This document shows, one piece after another, positions 1 to 21,171 of a stretch of DNA of 64,000 nt. Within the stretch, counting starts at the first letter, position 1. Each line of letters opens with the position of its first letter. The DNA comes from Oryzias latipes. Its lineage: Eukaryota > Chordata > Actinopteri > Beloniformes > Adrianichthyidae. The notes under the pieces are model-generated. The model was not told the origin of the DNA. It worked only from the letters and a program-made list of their open reading frames with translations, and did not search any database. Made by a program: the position numbers and the translations under genes. The stretch covers positions 25,682,293 to 25,746,292 of the forward strand of contig NC_019868.2 of the NCBI RefSeq assembly GCF_002234675.1, given 5' to 3'.

Positions 1-602
1 TGAAAGAAATGGAAGGAAGCTAGGAAGGCGGAAGACAGAAGTCTGATTATTCCCAGACAGGAAAGGTGTCCATGCAATCTGGAGTTAGCATTTATTTCAA
101 TTTAATGGTTTATTTTATCATAAATACAACAAAAGATTCCAATAATTGTCATTGATGGTCACAAATCTGTCTCATTTTACCTTAATATTGAGCCCTGACT
201 TATAATTCAAGTATTTATTATTTGATTAAAGGAAAATATAATCTTTTATTGTTTTGAATTTTTTTTTTCCATTTCTAAACTGTAGGGCCAAATAGGAACA
301 GATGCTGAACAGATGAAACTCAGTGAAAGCATCGCCTCAGAAAATGACTTATTCTATTCTTAGACAAATCTGTGAATGATGATGGCAGAAAAAATGAGAT
401 AAGCCTCCAGCTTTGTGCGTCATGAAGAGAAAACGGTGCACAGAAAGTCTCCCAGAGCTAAAATATTTCTATTATTGCTGTTTCAGGTTGGCAGCTGATA
501 TGTAGACAAAGTCCATGCTACCACTACGAGGAGAAAAAGTCTCTGTGCATCAAAGGGAAGAACGGGGCGGTTGCTGCTTTGTGAAGGATGAGCGTGGCGC
601 TT

Positions 603-8568
<7,966 letters not shown>

Positions 8569-8950
8569 AGATAGGCAGCTTTACTGGATGAAGTCTGGTC
8601 TCCGGTCCGAGTCCAGCATGACTGACCTGAAGCGCTGCTCTGCTCCGCCTGTGAAGAACACAGAGCTCCTATGGGCTTCTCAATGGACCGAGACGCGAGA
8701 AGAAAAAAAAAGCTTATGTAAAATTGGGTCATGTGACCTCAGGCGAGCGCTCTGATTGGCTAAAAGTTTGAAAAAATGGTTACAAAACAATCCCACATGT
8801 AATAGTGTCGGTGACGGGCCAAGGGGCAGGACTCTGGTGCCCGACTGACCTGCATGCGGGATTCCGATAAACAATGACGGGACAGAGCTGCATGCAGGCT
8901 TGCAGCCCCGCACTTCACCTGCCAGGGGGTCAAATTATATAAATTAGTTT
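8569..8950 (-). promoter_or_regulatory. lonrf3 upstream region
   Basis: Sequence immediately 5' of the lonrf3 start codon. It is GC-richer than the next gap and contains an inverted CCAAT box (ATTGGC, about 8755-8760). No TATA box is obvious. The transcription start is not resolved. Confidence 0.4.
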
Positions 8951-9679
8951 CCTAAGAAATATGTCAGGTATATAATATGAATTATTCAATCACTGTGTGT
9001 GGTGTGACCTACAAAAATATAAATGTGACCTATCCAGTCATTTTAACGTTAAAACCTATAGATATAACCTATACGTTTTTGTTACGATATTGCTGCAAGA
9101 ACACAACATATTATTTTTATTTTTTCAGGTAGGTTTTACTCCTTTAATTTTTAAAAGTGTTTTTTTAAGAGGCCACTCAATGCTGATCTATGAATCGAAT
9201 AGTTTAGAGGAACAAATGTTTAGAGCAGTGGGCAAAACATTAAATAACTAAAATAAATAATTTCCTTTCTATTAAGCTTGTCAAAACTTGATCAAGATAT
9301 AAAAAACGATAAATCCAATTACCTTACAAATACATACAAAAAACTCTTTATAAAACAACAATAATTAATAAAATAAAGGCAAAAAAATAAGGATAGAGGA
9401 TGAGTAATATTCCAGAATTACAAAAAGCCTTTTTAATAGTTTGTCTTTACACGTACGTGCATATGAATTAAGACATAAATACAAATAAGAAAGTTGAGCA
9501 CAATTAATAAAAAATCAACTTAAAATGGTAAAATTGTTGCACAAATAATTTAACATTAAAAAACAAACAAACACCTAATTCAAGTGGAAAGCCATCTGTA
9601 AATGATTCAAATTGAGAGAATAAAGACCATATCCAATAAAAATGTGCGATCTTGCGGCATTTTTCTGCTCACATGTGCA

Positions 9680-10215
9680 TTTCTGATTAATTCTTTATTC
9701 AAGTTGCTGTGAATCAGGAGCAGATGAATGCAGTTTGAAAAAGATAGTAGTGTGATGTCACAAATACAACGGGCAAGCCACAAGCTCCCTTCTCTGCTTC
9801 ATTCTGATGCATCCACTTGCAGACAAATAGTTCCGCGTACGTCTTTGTTTCCCTCGTCTCAGCCGGAAAGCAGATGAAAACTGTACGGCTGGATAACTCG
9901 GATATTTGCCGCCATTTTTGCTGCACCGCTAATGCAAGGTTGGGGGTGTGAGGGGCTGTAAGCTGGCGGAAGAGCATGTAAACGGATACCTCTCAGCAGC
10001 AGGGAAGGGGGTGAGGTTGCTCCACGCCAGCAGTCCCACCCACAACACAGAATCAAATTTCGCATTAACTACTACCGCTATGCAGTAACTATGTGCTATA
10101 GAAATCAACATTTTGTTGTTGTTGTTTTTTTTTTAGTTAAAAACGTCATTATCATCATCAAAAGACCACTGGGAGTGCTCTTAAAATAGATCAAAGGATG
10201 ATCAAAGTGGGACTT
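9680..10215 (+). repeat. Near full-length copy of repeat family R
   Basis: Aligns along its length with 37141-37745. Shared order: 'tctttattcaa' block, 'tttgaaaaagat', 'ctctgct..attctgatgcatc', 'cgtctttgttt', 'gtgaggggctgtaagct', 'gttgctccac', then 'aaaagaccactggga'. Divergence is moderate. No transposase is visible. Confidence 0.65.
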
Positions 10216-11475
10216 GAAGTGATGAAATAAAGGAAAGGCTGGTTTCTTATAAGAACAGCTTTTTTGCTCCTGATCGTAAATGTGTTTAACAATATGATAA
10301 TATGCCATTATACTATTTTAGACATCTCCTCTTGTTTAGGGGAAATACACAGAGTTGAGTAAACTTTTAGGACAGCTCATTTGTTGAGGCTAGGAAATTG
10401 GTGTTCTCATGTGCAATGAGACAACCGTAAAATATGAGGGTCATCCAAGGCAGAATCAACAATGCTGTGCTTATGTGGTGGAAAACCTGCAGGAAACCTA
10501 AAGCCACTCAGCTCTGACACAGATTTTACATCAGAACTGAGGGGCGTAGGTGCAAAGATCATTTCCCGGTGTGTCAGACGGCACAATAAAAGCAGGAAGC
10601 ATTGCAAAACACTGAGTTATCAAAGCACGACACCGTCACAGAGTAAAGCTGGTTTTATAACAGCTTGAATAACCAGTCGAGGAAAATGAAAGGTGAGCAG
10701 AAACCTTAATTTGTGACTACTTTAATATTTTCAGAAATAATTAAGGCTACACCTACTTGATTTGATCAAAATGTTGACTTTCAGGTGAGCAAACGGACTG
10801 CTTAGACCTCTTTTCCTTCCTTTACATGAAGGTAACTCACACCGTAAACATGATCTCTGGCCAACCTGGCATTCAAAGCTCATCGCTACCATTTCAAGTA
10901 GGATGAAGACAAGTTATGTAAAGGTGATGGGATTGCCCCTGAACTGGGTCTAACACGGTACCTTTGACCCGGCCTGAAACTGCAGACTCCAAATAAAAGC
11001 TGCTCACTCGGGCCAGTCTGAGTGTGTGAGGATTACAGGTCACAGTGTGTCAGTGTCCACCGCGGGAGTAGCTGTAACTGGTAATATAGGTCGTCCGGTC
11101 TAGCCCGTGAACTCAATCCCACAGGCAGACGCAGGACTCCAACTGACATGCAGCTGCACACGGGAGCAGACTGACACACATGAGGATGCAGACGGACTGA
11201 CATATATGTCAACGAGGACGCAGTGTTACGTAATCAAATAAGAAAGCACAGGCTCACTGTCAGACTCATGTCTGCACAGCTCGAAGGGTACCTTGGAGTC
11301 AGGGCTGCTACCTGCTAACACGCTGAAGTCTGAAAGGTGGAAGGAAACATTTATGGAGAACGATCAGTGGCTTAGTGATTGAAATGTCTGAAAATACATG
11401 AAATCCCTGTAAAACTATGAACTGGAATCTTCTATTCTACACAGAAAGACAAGCAGTGCCATTTTTACTCTTTAA

Positions 11476-11680
11476 CCCTTGTGCTATCCTAGGCACTTTA
11501 GCATTGGGAGTTGGGTCATCTAGACCCACTAGACAGTGCTCTGAACCTTTTCTCTTCAATGATTTGTGATCTTCACTGGTGTCCATGGATTACATGAAAT
11601 CTTTCCACCTTTATCCACCTTTGTCATGGTAGGGAGAACACGTAGATGTAAGGGAGGGGTCATCTAAGAAAGCACAAGGG
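11476..11680 (+). mobile_element. 205-bp TTAA-flanked MITE, copy 1
   Basis: Starts CCCTTGTGCTATCCTAG; the complement of its other end starts CCCTTGTGCTTTCTTAG. TTAA flanks both sides (11472-11475 and 11681-11684). TTAA duplication with CCCTT termini is the signature of piggyBac-type transposition. It is non-coding. Same length as copies at 17669 and 47982. Confidence 0.8.
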
Positions 11681-12599
11681 TTAATTCTTTTTTAAAGTCT
11701 AAATATTGTTTTACAGATGGTTCAGACAATAAATAAACTAAAAAAATGTGACAAAATAAAAGCTCAATTTTACTATACGACCAAGTATAAAATGGATAGG
11801 TAGAATGAAAAATATATGATGCAAATATAAAGTATGTTAAACTATGAGGTAGTAGGGGGAAATGCTCTTATTGGGTCTTTTTTTTTAACCTTTATTGTAT
11901 TTGAAATAAATGTCTAAAATCAAAGAAAAGCATGGAGGATAAAACGTACAAGAAAATATCTGTTGTTTATTTTTTCCATTTTCAATTATGATTTTTTTTA
12001 TAACCAATTTTGCATTTGCATTTTTAAAAGGGGATGTATATTGACTGACCAAAGAATGATTTTCAGCTATTATATATTTTTTACCTAAAGTTAGGTGTTT
12101 ATTTATCACTTTTTGAATCAACTATTGTCTCTGCTGGAATAACAATTTCCCCAAAACCAGAAATTTCAAAATAAGTCACTTGTTTCTTCTTCTGATACAG
12201 TCTAAAGGCCTGAAACTCCACTCATGTTGTCAGTATTTAATATAAATTAAATAATCTGTTTGATTTCAAACAATCCTTTGTTGCTTTTACCTTTCTCAAT
12301 TTAGAGAAATTTTCTAAAAAAGATTGTACCTAAAATCAGAAATATAAATTGATTGGGAAAAGCTTTTTCTGATTCTCTCTTTTTGAAGGAAACATTAAAA
12401 CTAGTTTTTACTTGCTGCTTGTTTTTAGACAACAGTTAGGCAAACTTTCTGTAAAAAAATGAAACGTCATCGTTTGAGGCTCAAGATCATCACAGAGCTC
12501 TTCCATTTGGAAAACAAATTCTTAATTTGTAGACACATCAGGAAACTCAACAAACTTTTTAGTCATTCATGTTACACTGGTTGATCAAATTACCAAGTT

Positions 12600-13045
12600 A
12601 GAGGTCTATAGAATTTCTTCGGTTCTTTTTACCATCTATTTAAACGACCTTGATAGAGGTATCATTGATAAACTGCACCTATATGCTGATGATACCATCT
12701 TGTACACTTCAGCACTTTCAATTTAGCTTGCCACATCATAGCTCCAATCAGCTTTTAATCAGCGGCAGAACACCTTTTATCATTTAAAACTGGTTTTAAA
12801 CTCTAACAAGACTAAATATATTCTGTTCTCGAAAAGCAAACCAAACTCCAAAACCTGCCCCCAATTACTACAAAAGGACATTAATTGAACTGGTAACAGA
12901 ATAAAAATACCTTGGTATTTTCATTGATGACTGTCTAACTTTTAAACCACATGTTCAGAAATGGGCTAACAGGCTGAAACTAAAATTAAGGTTTTATTTT
13001 AGAATCAAATCATGTTTATCATTTGAAGCCTGTAAGAAGGAAGCG
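12600..13045 (+). mobile_element. Decayed non-LTR LINE reverse transcriptase fragment
   Basis: Conceptual translation shows the palm motif LHLYADDTILYTS, then LVLNSNKTKYILFS and KYLGIFIDD, interrupted by stops. These are CR1/L2/Rex-type LINE reverse transcriptase motifs. Neither 5' nor 3' end is preserved. The subfamily is not assigned. Confidence 0.75.
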
Positions 13046-14042
13046 AATTTATATAATCCCACCCCGTTATACCGTAACCATTTTACTATATGATTTATCA
13101 ATATCCGGTTCCTAGCTTTTATCAGACAGAATTAAGAATCATAAAGTATCAATAAAGCACATGACAAAGATGAATTACTTAATTGTAATGTAAAAATAAC
13201 TATTTTAGAAATCAACATGGCAAATGCAGATCAGTTGTCTAGAATATATGCAGATTATGTTACTTATAAAAGTCATTCATATGCTAAAAAAAAATACTAT
13301 ATCTGTAAAATAGACAAAACACAGTTTCAGAGATTTTCATAGCAAAATTTCATCAAGTACCAAAAGTTAAAAACGTGCAAAATTATGTTACATTAGGAAA
13401 GATTTTTGAATCAATTAATCAATTTTTGGAGCAAGTGAAGTAATATCATTAAAAGTCAATCAATTTAACCATTTTCAATAATTGATTAATCATTTATGTT
13501 ACAATTTTTTTGTATTTTTTATTTTTTTATAATAAAGTAATGCTGTAAGGGAAAATAAAAAAGGGTCCATAGTCTGTCGGTTGTCCAAGGTTGGCATTTC
13601 TTCTTCTGCTGATTGTCAGCCGTTCTTCTGGGTACAAATTGAGTTTATAGTTCTTTTCGATGTTATGTCTGCAGACATTAGATTCTGAGTTTCCTTTAAG
13701 CATAGCTTAAAAAAATCACAAAATCGTTCATGTTAACATTCTTAATTTTTATGTTGTAGGCCATATAAATATACGGTTGATTTAAAGGAATCACAAGCTT
13801 CTACTGTTGGGATACCTGACGATCATGTTTAAAATCAACGCGAAACAAACAAGAAAATAATTGGATTAGGAGTTTAATACAAAGACAGGAACACAAAAAC
13901 ACTTTTGGAATGAATCAAGTTCATAGAAGAATCTGCATCATCAGAGGAGGATGAGGGGCACGTACAACGACGAATTTCTATATAATGACCCGAATTCCCA
14001 ACAGATCAGGGAGAGTCTCACAGATTAGGTCTTGAAGGTTCA

Positions 14043-17000
14043 TCAATCTTGGATCTTCAAAATGCTCCTCTTCTCCAGATCATTCATCTCTTTCAGGATT
14101 AGAGCCACGTTGTAACGGAGCTCATGGAATTTAGTTACCGGCACCTGAAGGAGAACACGAGGAAGATTCAGCATCACTTTGACTTACATGCTGATAAAAC
14201 TCTAACTAAATGTAACTTAACGAAAGAAAATTATCACCTAAACAATAAGAACTTTCTCACATCAAGTCAAATCAAGACGCTTTAGACTGAACTCCTAATA
14301 TACAGTTTGACAAAAAGGTATTTGTTAGTAGGATTCTGTAAGTCGTTCTACTATAAAAGATGAGTTTGCTCCAGTGGTGGGCAGTCAGGGCCTTCAAGGC
14401 CTTCTCTGAAGGCCTAAAAAATATCTGAAACATGTGCTAATTATATTTTGTCCATGCATACTCATTAAATATTCCAAATGGTCTGTCCATTCCCTTTTAT
14501 TGTGTTTATGATGGTATTGCTGCTTCCAGACAGACAGACGTATTTTCACATTGAAACATTTAACCAATCGCATTTCAGCTGTCCTTTGTTACCCGAGCAG
14601 GGTCAGAGCTAAAGATAAATTGTGTCTCTAACGAACAATATTGTTAAAATGCTCCCCAATGTTGTTCGTCATAGACATGATTTAACTGTGAGAGACAAAA
14701 CGTAAAAATAATCCAAGAATCACATTTTAAAAGAATTTATTTGTATTTTGGTGGAAGAAAAAAAGTGTTTATCTCCTAAAAAGAAGCAATAATGCTGTCT
14801 CTCCTTCTATCCTCCCTTTGTCATTTTTATCAATGACACTTGTTTGAACTGACATGTATAAAAGACACCTGTCCACACGCTTAAACAGTCACTGTTTGGT
14901 ATAAACGCCAATGGCCATGCATGAAAGGGGAGAATGCATCACTGTGAAACATGGAGGTGGAAGCATCATGCTTTGGGGCTGCTTTTCTTAAAATCCAGGG
15001 CACTAGATAGTCCGGCATTATGTCGTTTTTTAGTAGTTAGGGATTAGGGAAATACGGGTGGGAATTCTGACATATAGCATTAAAACTTTAGTGGGATTTC
15101 TTCTTTTCTCTTTTTTTGTTTCCTTTTACTTCCCACTTGTTTTGGACAATGCTGCTCCCATGTGAGCACCTTCAGTAACTGCATGCTGGTTTGGTCCACT
15201 CTCAAAAGTGCAGTGTAAAAAGCAAATTTAAAACTAAAAAAATTTTCATTTTTAGCAATTAACCCCCAATCTAAACGAGTCTGTTGGATTAATTCAATTC
15301 AATTTTATTTATATAGCCCAATATTACAACAATAGTAGTCTCAATGGGCTTTATACCGGTAATTGTAAAATAAACATGAAATCAAAAAGAACACAAAGTC
15401 ATAAAATTCAATAGGCTAAACTAAGATAAAGTGGGCATCCCTATCCTTAAACCCTCCTTACCTCCATATGATTATCCTCAAATTGAAGCTTCCTTTGAAA
15501 CTCTTCTTCACATCTACACTGATGTGTTTTTATTTTCATGGTTTTTGAACAGTTCAGACTGAACCTCGTTTGTTTTCCTTTAAACACTGCTCACATCCTT
15601 TATTAATATAATCTCATTTGGGGAAAAAAACTGTTGCCTTTTGTTTGTTTCTTTGACAAGTGAATATCGATGAAGCCCGGATAAAATCCAGGTTTTGGTT
15701 AACGACTATATAAAGCAAAAAGCCTCAGTAAAACAATCTGCTGTTTAAGCACCAAAACCAGAAAAACACGGTTCTGGCACAGAGGTGAAATAATCAGAAC
15801 GAAAGTAGAGCAGTCTGTGCAAAGGTCAGGACAATTCAGGTGCCCTCCATGCCTCTTATGCTCTGCAGACCCGTTATTGATTAAATTTGTCACGCTCCAC
15901 TGGCAGCGCCCTCGCCTCACCTGCACAGCGGATGTTATTGCCGCTAATCTCCCAAACGGCAGTAATCTTATTGTGTTATCACGACAGAAGGTCCATCCGC
16001 TGTAGGTGAGCTCGCTTGTGCCACTGTCCACATTTAGTTTGAAGGCATTTGATGCTGAGGCTGCTTTTACCAAACTGAGTGAATCGTAATGGGGAAAATG
16101 GCATTGTCTGGAAGGGTCAGAATAAAAGCAAACACAAACTTTATCATCTTGTAAGTTTTAAACCAAATGAATTTGCTATCCAATTCGTAGCCAATCTTTG
16201 TGGCAGATGTGCATAAAAGAAGGTTTTTATATTGGAGCTGAGAAATGACTTAGTCACTAAATGTAAAATTTTCCATCCATCCATTATTTTCTTCCACTTA
16301 TCCGGGTCGCGGGGGCAGCAGTCTAATCAAAGATGCCCAGACGTCCCTCGCCAGGGCCACTTCCTCTAGCTCCTCTGGGGGGACCCCCGAGATATTCCCA
16401 GGCCAGCCGAGAGACGTAGAGTCGAGAGTCCTCCGCCCAGTGGGACATGCCCGGAACAACTCCCCAAGGAGGCGTCCAGGAGGCATCAGAACCAGATGCC
16501 CAGACCACCTCAACTGGCTCCTCTCAATAAGGAGGAGAAGCGGTTCTACTACGAGCTCTTACCGGATGGCTGAGCTTCTCACCCTATCTCTAAGGCAGGA
16601 AGCTCATTTCAGCCGCTTGTATTCGGGACCTCGTTCTTTCGGTCCTGACCCAGAGCTCATGACCATAGGTGAGCATTGGAACGAATACCGACCGGTAAAT
16701 TGAGAGTTTTCCTTTCTGGCTCAGCTCTCCACCACAACAGATTGGAACAGCGACCCCATAACGGCGGACGCCGACCAATCCGTGTGTCAGAAACCTCTAA
16801 AGGCTTAAACTCTTCCACCGGGGGCAGGATCCACCCCCCCACAGAGGACAAACCCCGATTCTCTATTCAAGAGATGAAGATATGTAAGATTATAAACAAC
16901 TATTTACTTTTAAAAATGTTTACACTGGACAGATATGATGGGATAAAAACAAAGTGAAATAAATAGTAATTTTTTATACTTTTCATTTTTCATTTTTAAG

Positions 17001-20000
17001 GTGGGGATTTTTATATTTACTATTACTAAGTAATAGTAAATGACTTTTATCTGCTTCTGTTTGACCCAAAAAACTGAAAATATTTTCAAGTAAAGGGTTA
17101 GATCTTGTTTGAAGGTGTAGATCAGACCACTTAGTAGTTTGCAGCTAAACATCAATGCAGGACTGATACACCATATAGGAAAGAAAAATCTAAAATGGGT
17201 TTTCTTAGAATGTTTTTTTTCTACGGTTGTTTGCTTTTTTTTCCCAGTTGATCCATACTCTGATATTTTTTTTCTTTTATCAAACAAATATCAGCTTGTA
17301 ATCTGAAGGTATTTTTTGTTGTGGGTATCACAGCTGTGAGAATGAACGAAAATATAACGTTTTGTAGTTTTCGAACACCATTTTTAGCAACAAATCCAAT
17401 TAGTTTGTGTCCCAAACTAATTTTTCCGCATTACTTTTGATTACCTTTTTACTGACCTTGACACAAACCAGGAAGACACAGATTTCTTCTAAATAAAAAA
17501 ATCACATTTATTGTGACGATTGTTTTTTATTTAAGGTCCTGGATCTGTTCAAATCTGTTTAAGGAAAAGATGGAGTCTGGCGCCCCCTGCTGGGTTGTAC
17601 TTCCTATCATTTTGTCCAAAAGAAATAAATAATTCTTCAAAACCATTTTTGTTGGTTGAATGCTGTAACCCTTGTGCTATCCTAAGCACTTTAACATTGG
17701 GAGTTGGGTCATCTATACCCACTAGACAGTGCTCTGAACCTTTTTTCTTCAATGATTTGTGACCTTCACTGGTGTCCATGGATTACATGAAATCTTTCCA
17801 CCTTTATCCACCTTTGTCATGGTAGGGAGAACATGTGAATGTTAGGGTGGGGTCATCTAAGATAGCACAAGGGATAAAGCATCGTTTTCCTGTTTCTCTT
17901 TCTTTATTATAGTATCTTCTGCCATTTTTTGGCGCTTAACTCCTTCTACAATTTTTCAGCTATTTCAACCATTCAACTATTCAAATGTTCAGCTCTCAGC
18001 TTTTTCCAGCTATGATTTTTGGTCCTTCAAATCCTTGAACTTTTCAAGATATTCCAGGATTTGCGGGATTTTTGCCTCCACTGAAATACATGGGGAATCC
18101 TTGGTGCATAAGCTCGCTGGTTCAATACCCGGCGCTGGCATTTTTCACAAAAAATGTCTTTTTTGTTATTGAGCTGTTTTCTCTTTATTTATAGTCAACT
18201 TTGATCATTTCTTTATTTTATTTTTTTTTCCAATTATTAACCTTTAAGTTTCATTTTCATCCAGCAATATAGCATTCAACCTTGCCTTTTCTTCTGAAAA
18301 TGCAGCTCCTTCTAGTTTTTTATACAATTCAAATGCTAAATGACAGCAGTGAGGAGGTGAAGGTGTCAATCAATACATGACAGTCAGAGGACTAAACGAA
18401 TTGCTAGGTTTTTTTTGTGTTTTTTTTGTTTTTGTTTGTTTCATCATAGTCAGTTAGTTTCAGACAAAAGCGCTCCCAGTTCTAACTGAGTGACATTTTC
18501 AGGTAGTCAGGTCTGCTGCTGTTCAGCGCAGTCTAAAAACAGATCTAACCCAGTAAAGGTGTCAAACCTTTCTCCAGTTCCTCAGTGTTGAAAACCAAGT
18601 CTACAGGGCCATAGTGTGAGGATGCACTCCACGAAACCATAATATAGAATATAGGCTCAACAAAGACAACTGCGTCCTTTGGTGCATTTGGCACAACATC
18701 CACAGAAATGGACAATTATATTATTTCTGTCACAAAACATATATACTGGAAAAATGTCACAGAAATAACATATTTGGTTAATTTGTTTGTCTTGCAAGCC
18801 AGGAATTTTACATTTCCTAAAGTAGCGTCTTCTTTCTACTAATTTAAATGCAGGATGTAAAACATTAAAGCACCAAAGAGAGTCAAGAATTTCAGTTAAA
18901 TAACAGTTAAAGCTTTAGATGCTTATCGGATACAGTCGTGCATTTCAAACATCTGTTATGTCAACATTTTAGGGAACACTGAAGGCATTAGACAATTTGG
19001 AGTGAGACTGCAACCTGGAAAAGACTCGGTACCTCAAAGCGGTGAAACTTCCCGTCAGACAGTTTCATCTGCATTAGAACTGAAGGCTGCAGGGCTCGGG
19101 CTAAAGAGCTGAGGAAACGGGAAAATACGGCTTCATTAACTAATTTTTCCCATTTTAAGAATTTTTCCCTTATTTCTAGGGGCACTTTTTTGCAGTTTGG
19201 CTACCTTGTAGAAATGGCGACATCCACTCTCCATTTAAACTCGTCCACTGTGGGAAGATGAGGATCCTTCTGCAGAGAAGCTGCCTCCAGAGCTGCTCGA
19301 CTGCAAACACAAAGAGCAGTGCAGCATAACACCTTTATCATACAGTTTTTTATTTTTATTTAAAGGTCTCTGAGAAAAGATTTAACAACACCCGATGTCA
19401 ACAAGTCGGGCTATAAACTCAACATACCGGCTCCCAAAAACCACACTGCAGAAATCTGTGATGAAGTCTTCAGGTATCCTGACGATAAAGCACCAAAGAG
19501 ATTTTGACAAAAAGGAGCAGGTTTAAAATGATAAATATAAATGGTGGAAGTTTCATTAAAAAAAGTCTTTACCTCAGCTCTCTTAGATCTTCTTTGAAGG
19601 CCTGAAAGACAAATTAAGCAAAGATTTTTTAACAATTCTTCCATATATATAAACGTATCCCCGGCCTGCCATATCTGGCACAGTAAGATAATTCTTATGT
19701 GATCCAACACAGAAGCCCTGAAGTTGATTCTAGTATCTATTACACTATCAAAAGTCATTAAACTGCTTTTTTTCCCCATGTTATTATTAGTTTAACAGAC
19801 ATTCAGTTTATTAAGGTTATCTGCAAATATAGGTCAGACTTTATTTTTACTTTAAACACATTTTTACAATATATTTCAGCATTGACAACTTGCTGGATGT
19901 CCCACAATGCACCTGAGTTCAGAGCAAATATTTTGATCTTAACGACTGTCTGACACTTGATTTGTCCAAAAGAAACTTTGCACTAAAAATGTCTCAATTA

Positions 20001-21171
20001 GCCCAACAGAAGGGATTCAAAGGTGTAATTTTCAGATTTGATTATCATTTTCAATCTACAGCATGGACGGGTCATCAGTGTGTTGCTGGGCCACAAACGC
20101 ACACACACACACTTACTTGAAATAAAAGATTTTTAGTGCCTAAAGAAAACCCACACATGCACAAGGAGAACATGCAAACTCCACAAACAAAAGCCCCAGC
20201 TGGGATTTGAACCAGGGCCTTCTGACTATAAGACAAGAGCACTAACCACTACATCACCCTGCTGCCCAGACATTTGTCTGGTCTTTTAGTAAACATTAAA
20301 CATACATATAAACCAGAATGAGCTACTCATTCGTGTATTTAAGCAGCATCTCACCTCCTGTTTGAGTAATGCTGCAGGGATGCGAGTGGCTTCGGAGAGC
20401 ACTCTGTGCATCCCTGCTATGATGTGGCTGAGCCTCTCTTGTGGGATGACCGTAGTCTCTGCTATCGACCTCATGGCCTCTCTGCAGTCCTTGCCCTCCA
20501 GGGCGCTGACCACAGCTGGACAAAAAGAAAATAATTCCATTCTTAAAAAACCTAAAAACACAAACTATGTCAAAAATGTCATGCCATTATTAAAATTGTC
20601 AACAAAAAGTCATTTGTAATAACAATTGCAAACTAATTTCCGGTACCTATAGGCAGGACATTTACTTCTCTAAATACACAGATGTTTAAATATTTTAGTA
20701 GATAATGGGGATAGAAACAAATGTATAACATAAAGAATAATGAGGTATTATATTTAACATAAAAAGTACTTAATTTAGGGGACTGTAGGACACAAATAAA
20801 GTACAGTTTGAGATACAGATATTTAAAAAAAATAATGTAGCAGTCATAATAATAATAGAAAATAAAAAAGTATTTTGTATTTCATGAAGTCAAAACTACT
20901 TTTGGTGGAGAATTTGATGAGAATATAGATTTTTAATAATATGCTGCATGTATATGTATATATAAAATGCTAGGAAAAAATTAAGACATGCAAACCTATC
21001 ATTATATGTTTAATAAATGTTTTAATGTTTTCCCAAACAAGAATTTTTACCTTTCAGTAGCTTTCTAAACAAATCTTGATCCACATCCTTTAGACTTCTT
21101 GACATTGACTCGATTTCCGGAGGTGCCCTTCCTCCAAGAAAGCCTAAATCTTTAACGTGTCCAGAGGACAT
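14043..21171 (-). CDS. commd5: COMM domain-containing protein 5
   Basis: Seven coding exons: 21171-21051, 20515-20355, 19601-19573, 19478-19428, 19300-19205, 19108-19033 and 14144-14043, giving 211 aa (human 224). The N-terminal helical domain contains LEGKDCREA, very close to human COMMD5 LQGEDCREA. The C-terminal COMM domain contains FKWRVDVAIST, LARALQPSVLMQMKLSDG and FEVPVTKFHELRY. COMMD proteins assemble with CCDC22/CCDC93 in the endosomal Commander complex that recycles membrane cargo. Exon 3 is only 29 nt. Intron 6 is 4.9 kb and full of repeats. The gene is divergent from fam199x across about 165 bp. Confidence 0.95.
14915..14995 (+). mobile_element. Tc1/mariner transposase fragment
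   Basis: One frame translates as VKHGGGSIMLWGCFS, the conserved catalytic-core motif of fish Tc1-like transposases. It is only a relic of about 80 bp; no terminal repeats were found. Confidence 0.75.
15290..15440 (+). repeat. Teleost interspersed repeat
   Basis: The phrase TCAATTTTATTTATATAGCC, followed by CTCAATGGGCTTTATA, is widespread in fish genomes. The class is not assigned here. Confidence 0.5.
16272..16850 (-). mobile_element. LINE 3' fragment with (CCAT)n tail
   Basis: Minus-strand translation gives GVPPEELEEVALARDVWASL and LLPPRPG, the C-terminus of a very common fish non-LTR retrotransposon ORF. The plus-strand start CCATCCATCCATTATTTTC is its repeated 3' tail. 5'-truncated and out of frame in places. 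Confidence 0.75.
17578..17593 (-). promoter_or_regulatory. Strong CTCF core motif
   Basis: The minus strand reads CCAGCAGGGGGCGCCA, essentially the CTCF consensus. It lies inside commd5 intron 6, 76 bp from a MITE copy. Binding is inferred from the motif only. Confidence 0.5.
17669..17873 (+). mobile_element. 205-bp MITE, copy 2
   Basis: Same length and termini as copy 1 (CCCTTGTGCTATCCTAAG, complement of the far end CCCTTGTGCTATCTTAG). Flanks are GTAA and ATAA, so the TTAA site has decayed on both sides. Confidence 0.78.
20035..20270 (+). mobile_element. L2/Maui-like LINE 3' fragment
   Basis: Carries the diagnostic tail phrases 'GAGAACATGCAAACTCCACA' and 'GGGATTTGAACCAGGGCC', then 'AGCACTAACCACTAC'. 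It lies in commd5 intron 2 and includes a short (CA)n run near 20100. Confidence 0.7.

Larger units (their letters stand above)
8951..14042. other. Intergenic gap between lonrf3 and commd5
   Basis: No gene was recognised. It holds a family R repeat (9680-10215), a GC-richer unclassified stretch (10400-11380), a TTAA-flanked MITE (11476-11680) and a decayed LINE reverse transcriptase (about 12600-13045). The remainder is AT-rich. A minus-strand ATTAAA signal near 13873-13878 could end the commd5 transcript. Confidence 0.5.
14145..19032 (-). other. commd5 intron 6, a repeat sink
   Basis: Contains a palindromic repeat near 14370-14420 (AAGGCCTTCTCTGAAGGCC), a Tc1 fragment, a teleost 'TCAATTTTATTTATATAG' repeat, a LINE 3' end, a CTCF motif, the second MITE copy, and a low-complexity repeat near 17935-18160 that carries a tRNA-like B box (GGTTCAATACCC). 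No host exon was seen besides those assigned to commd5. Confidence 0.5.

Noticed and set aside
16298-16851. Overlapping open frames of 60-93 codons on both strands
   Set aside because: They lie in a 5'-truncated fish LINE end, not a host gene.
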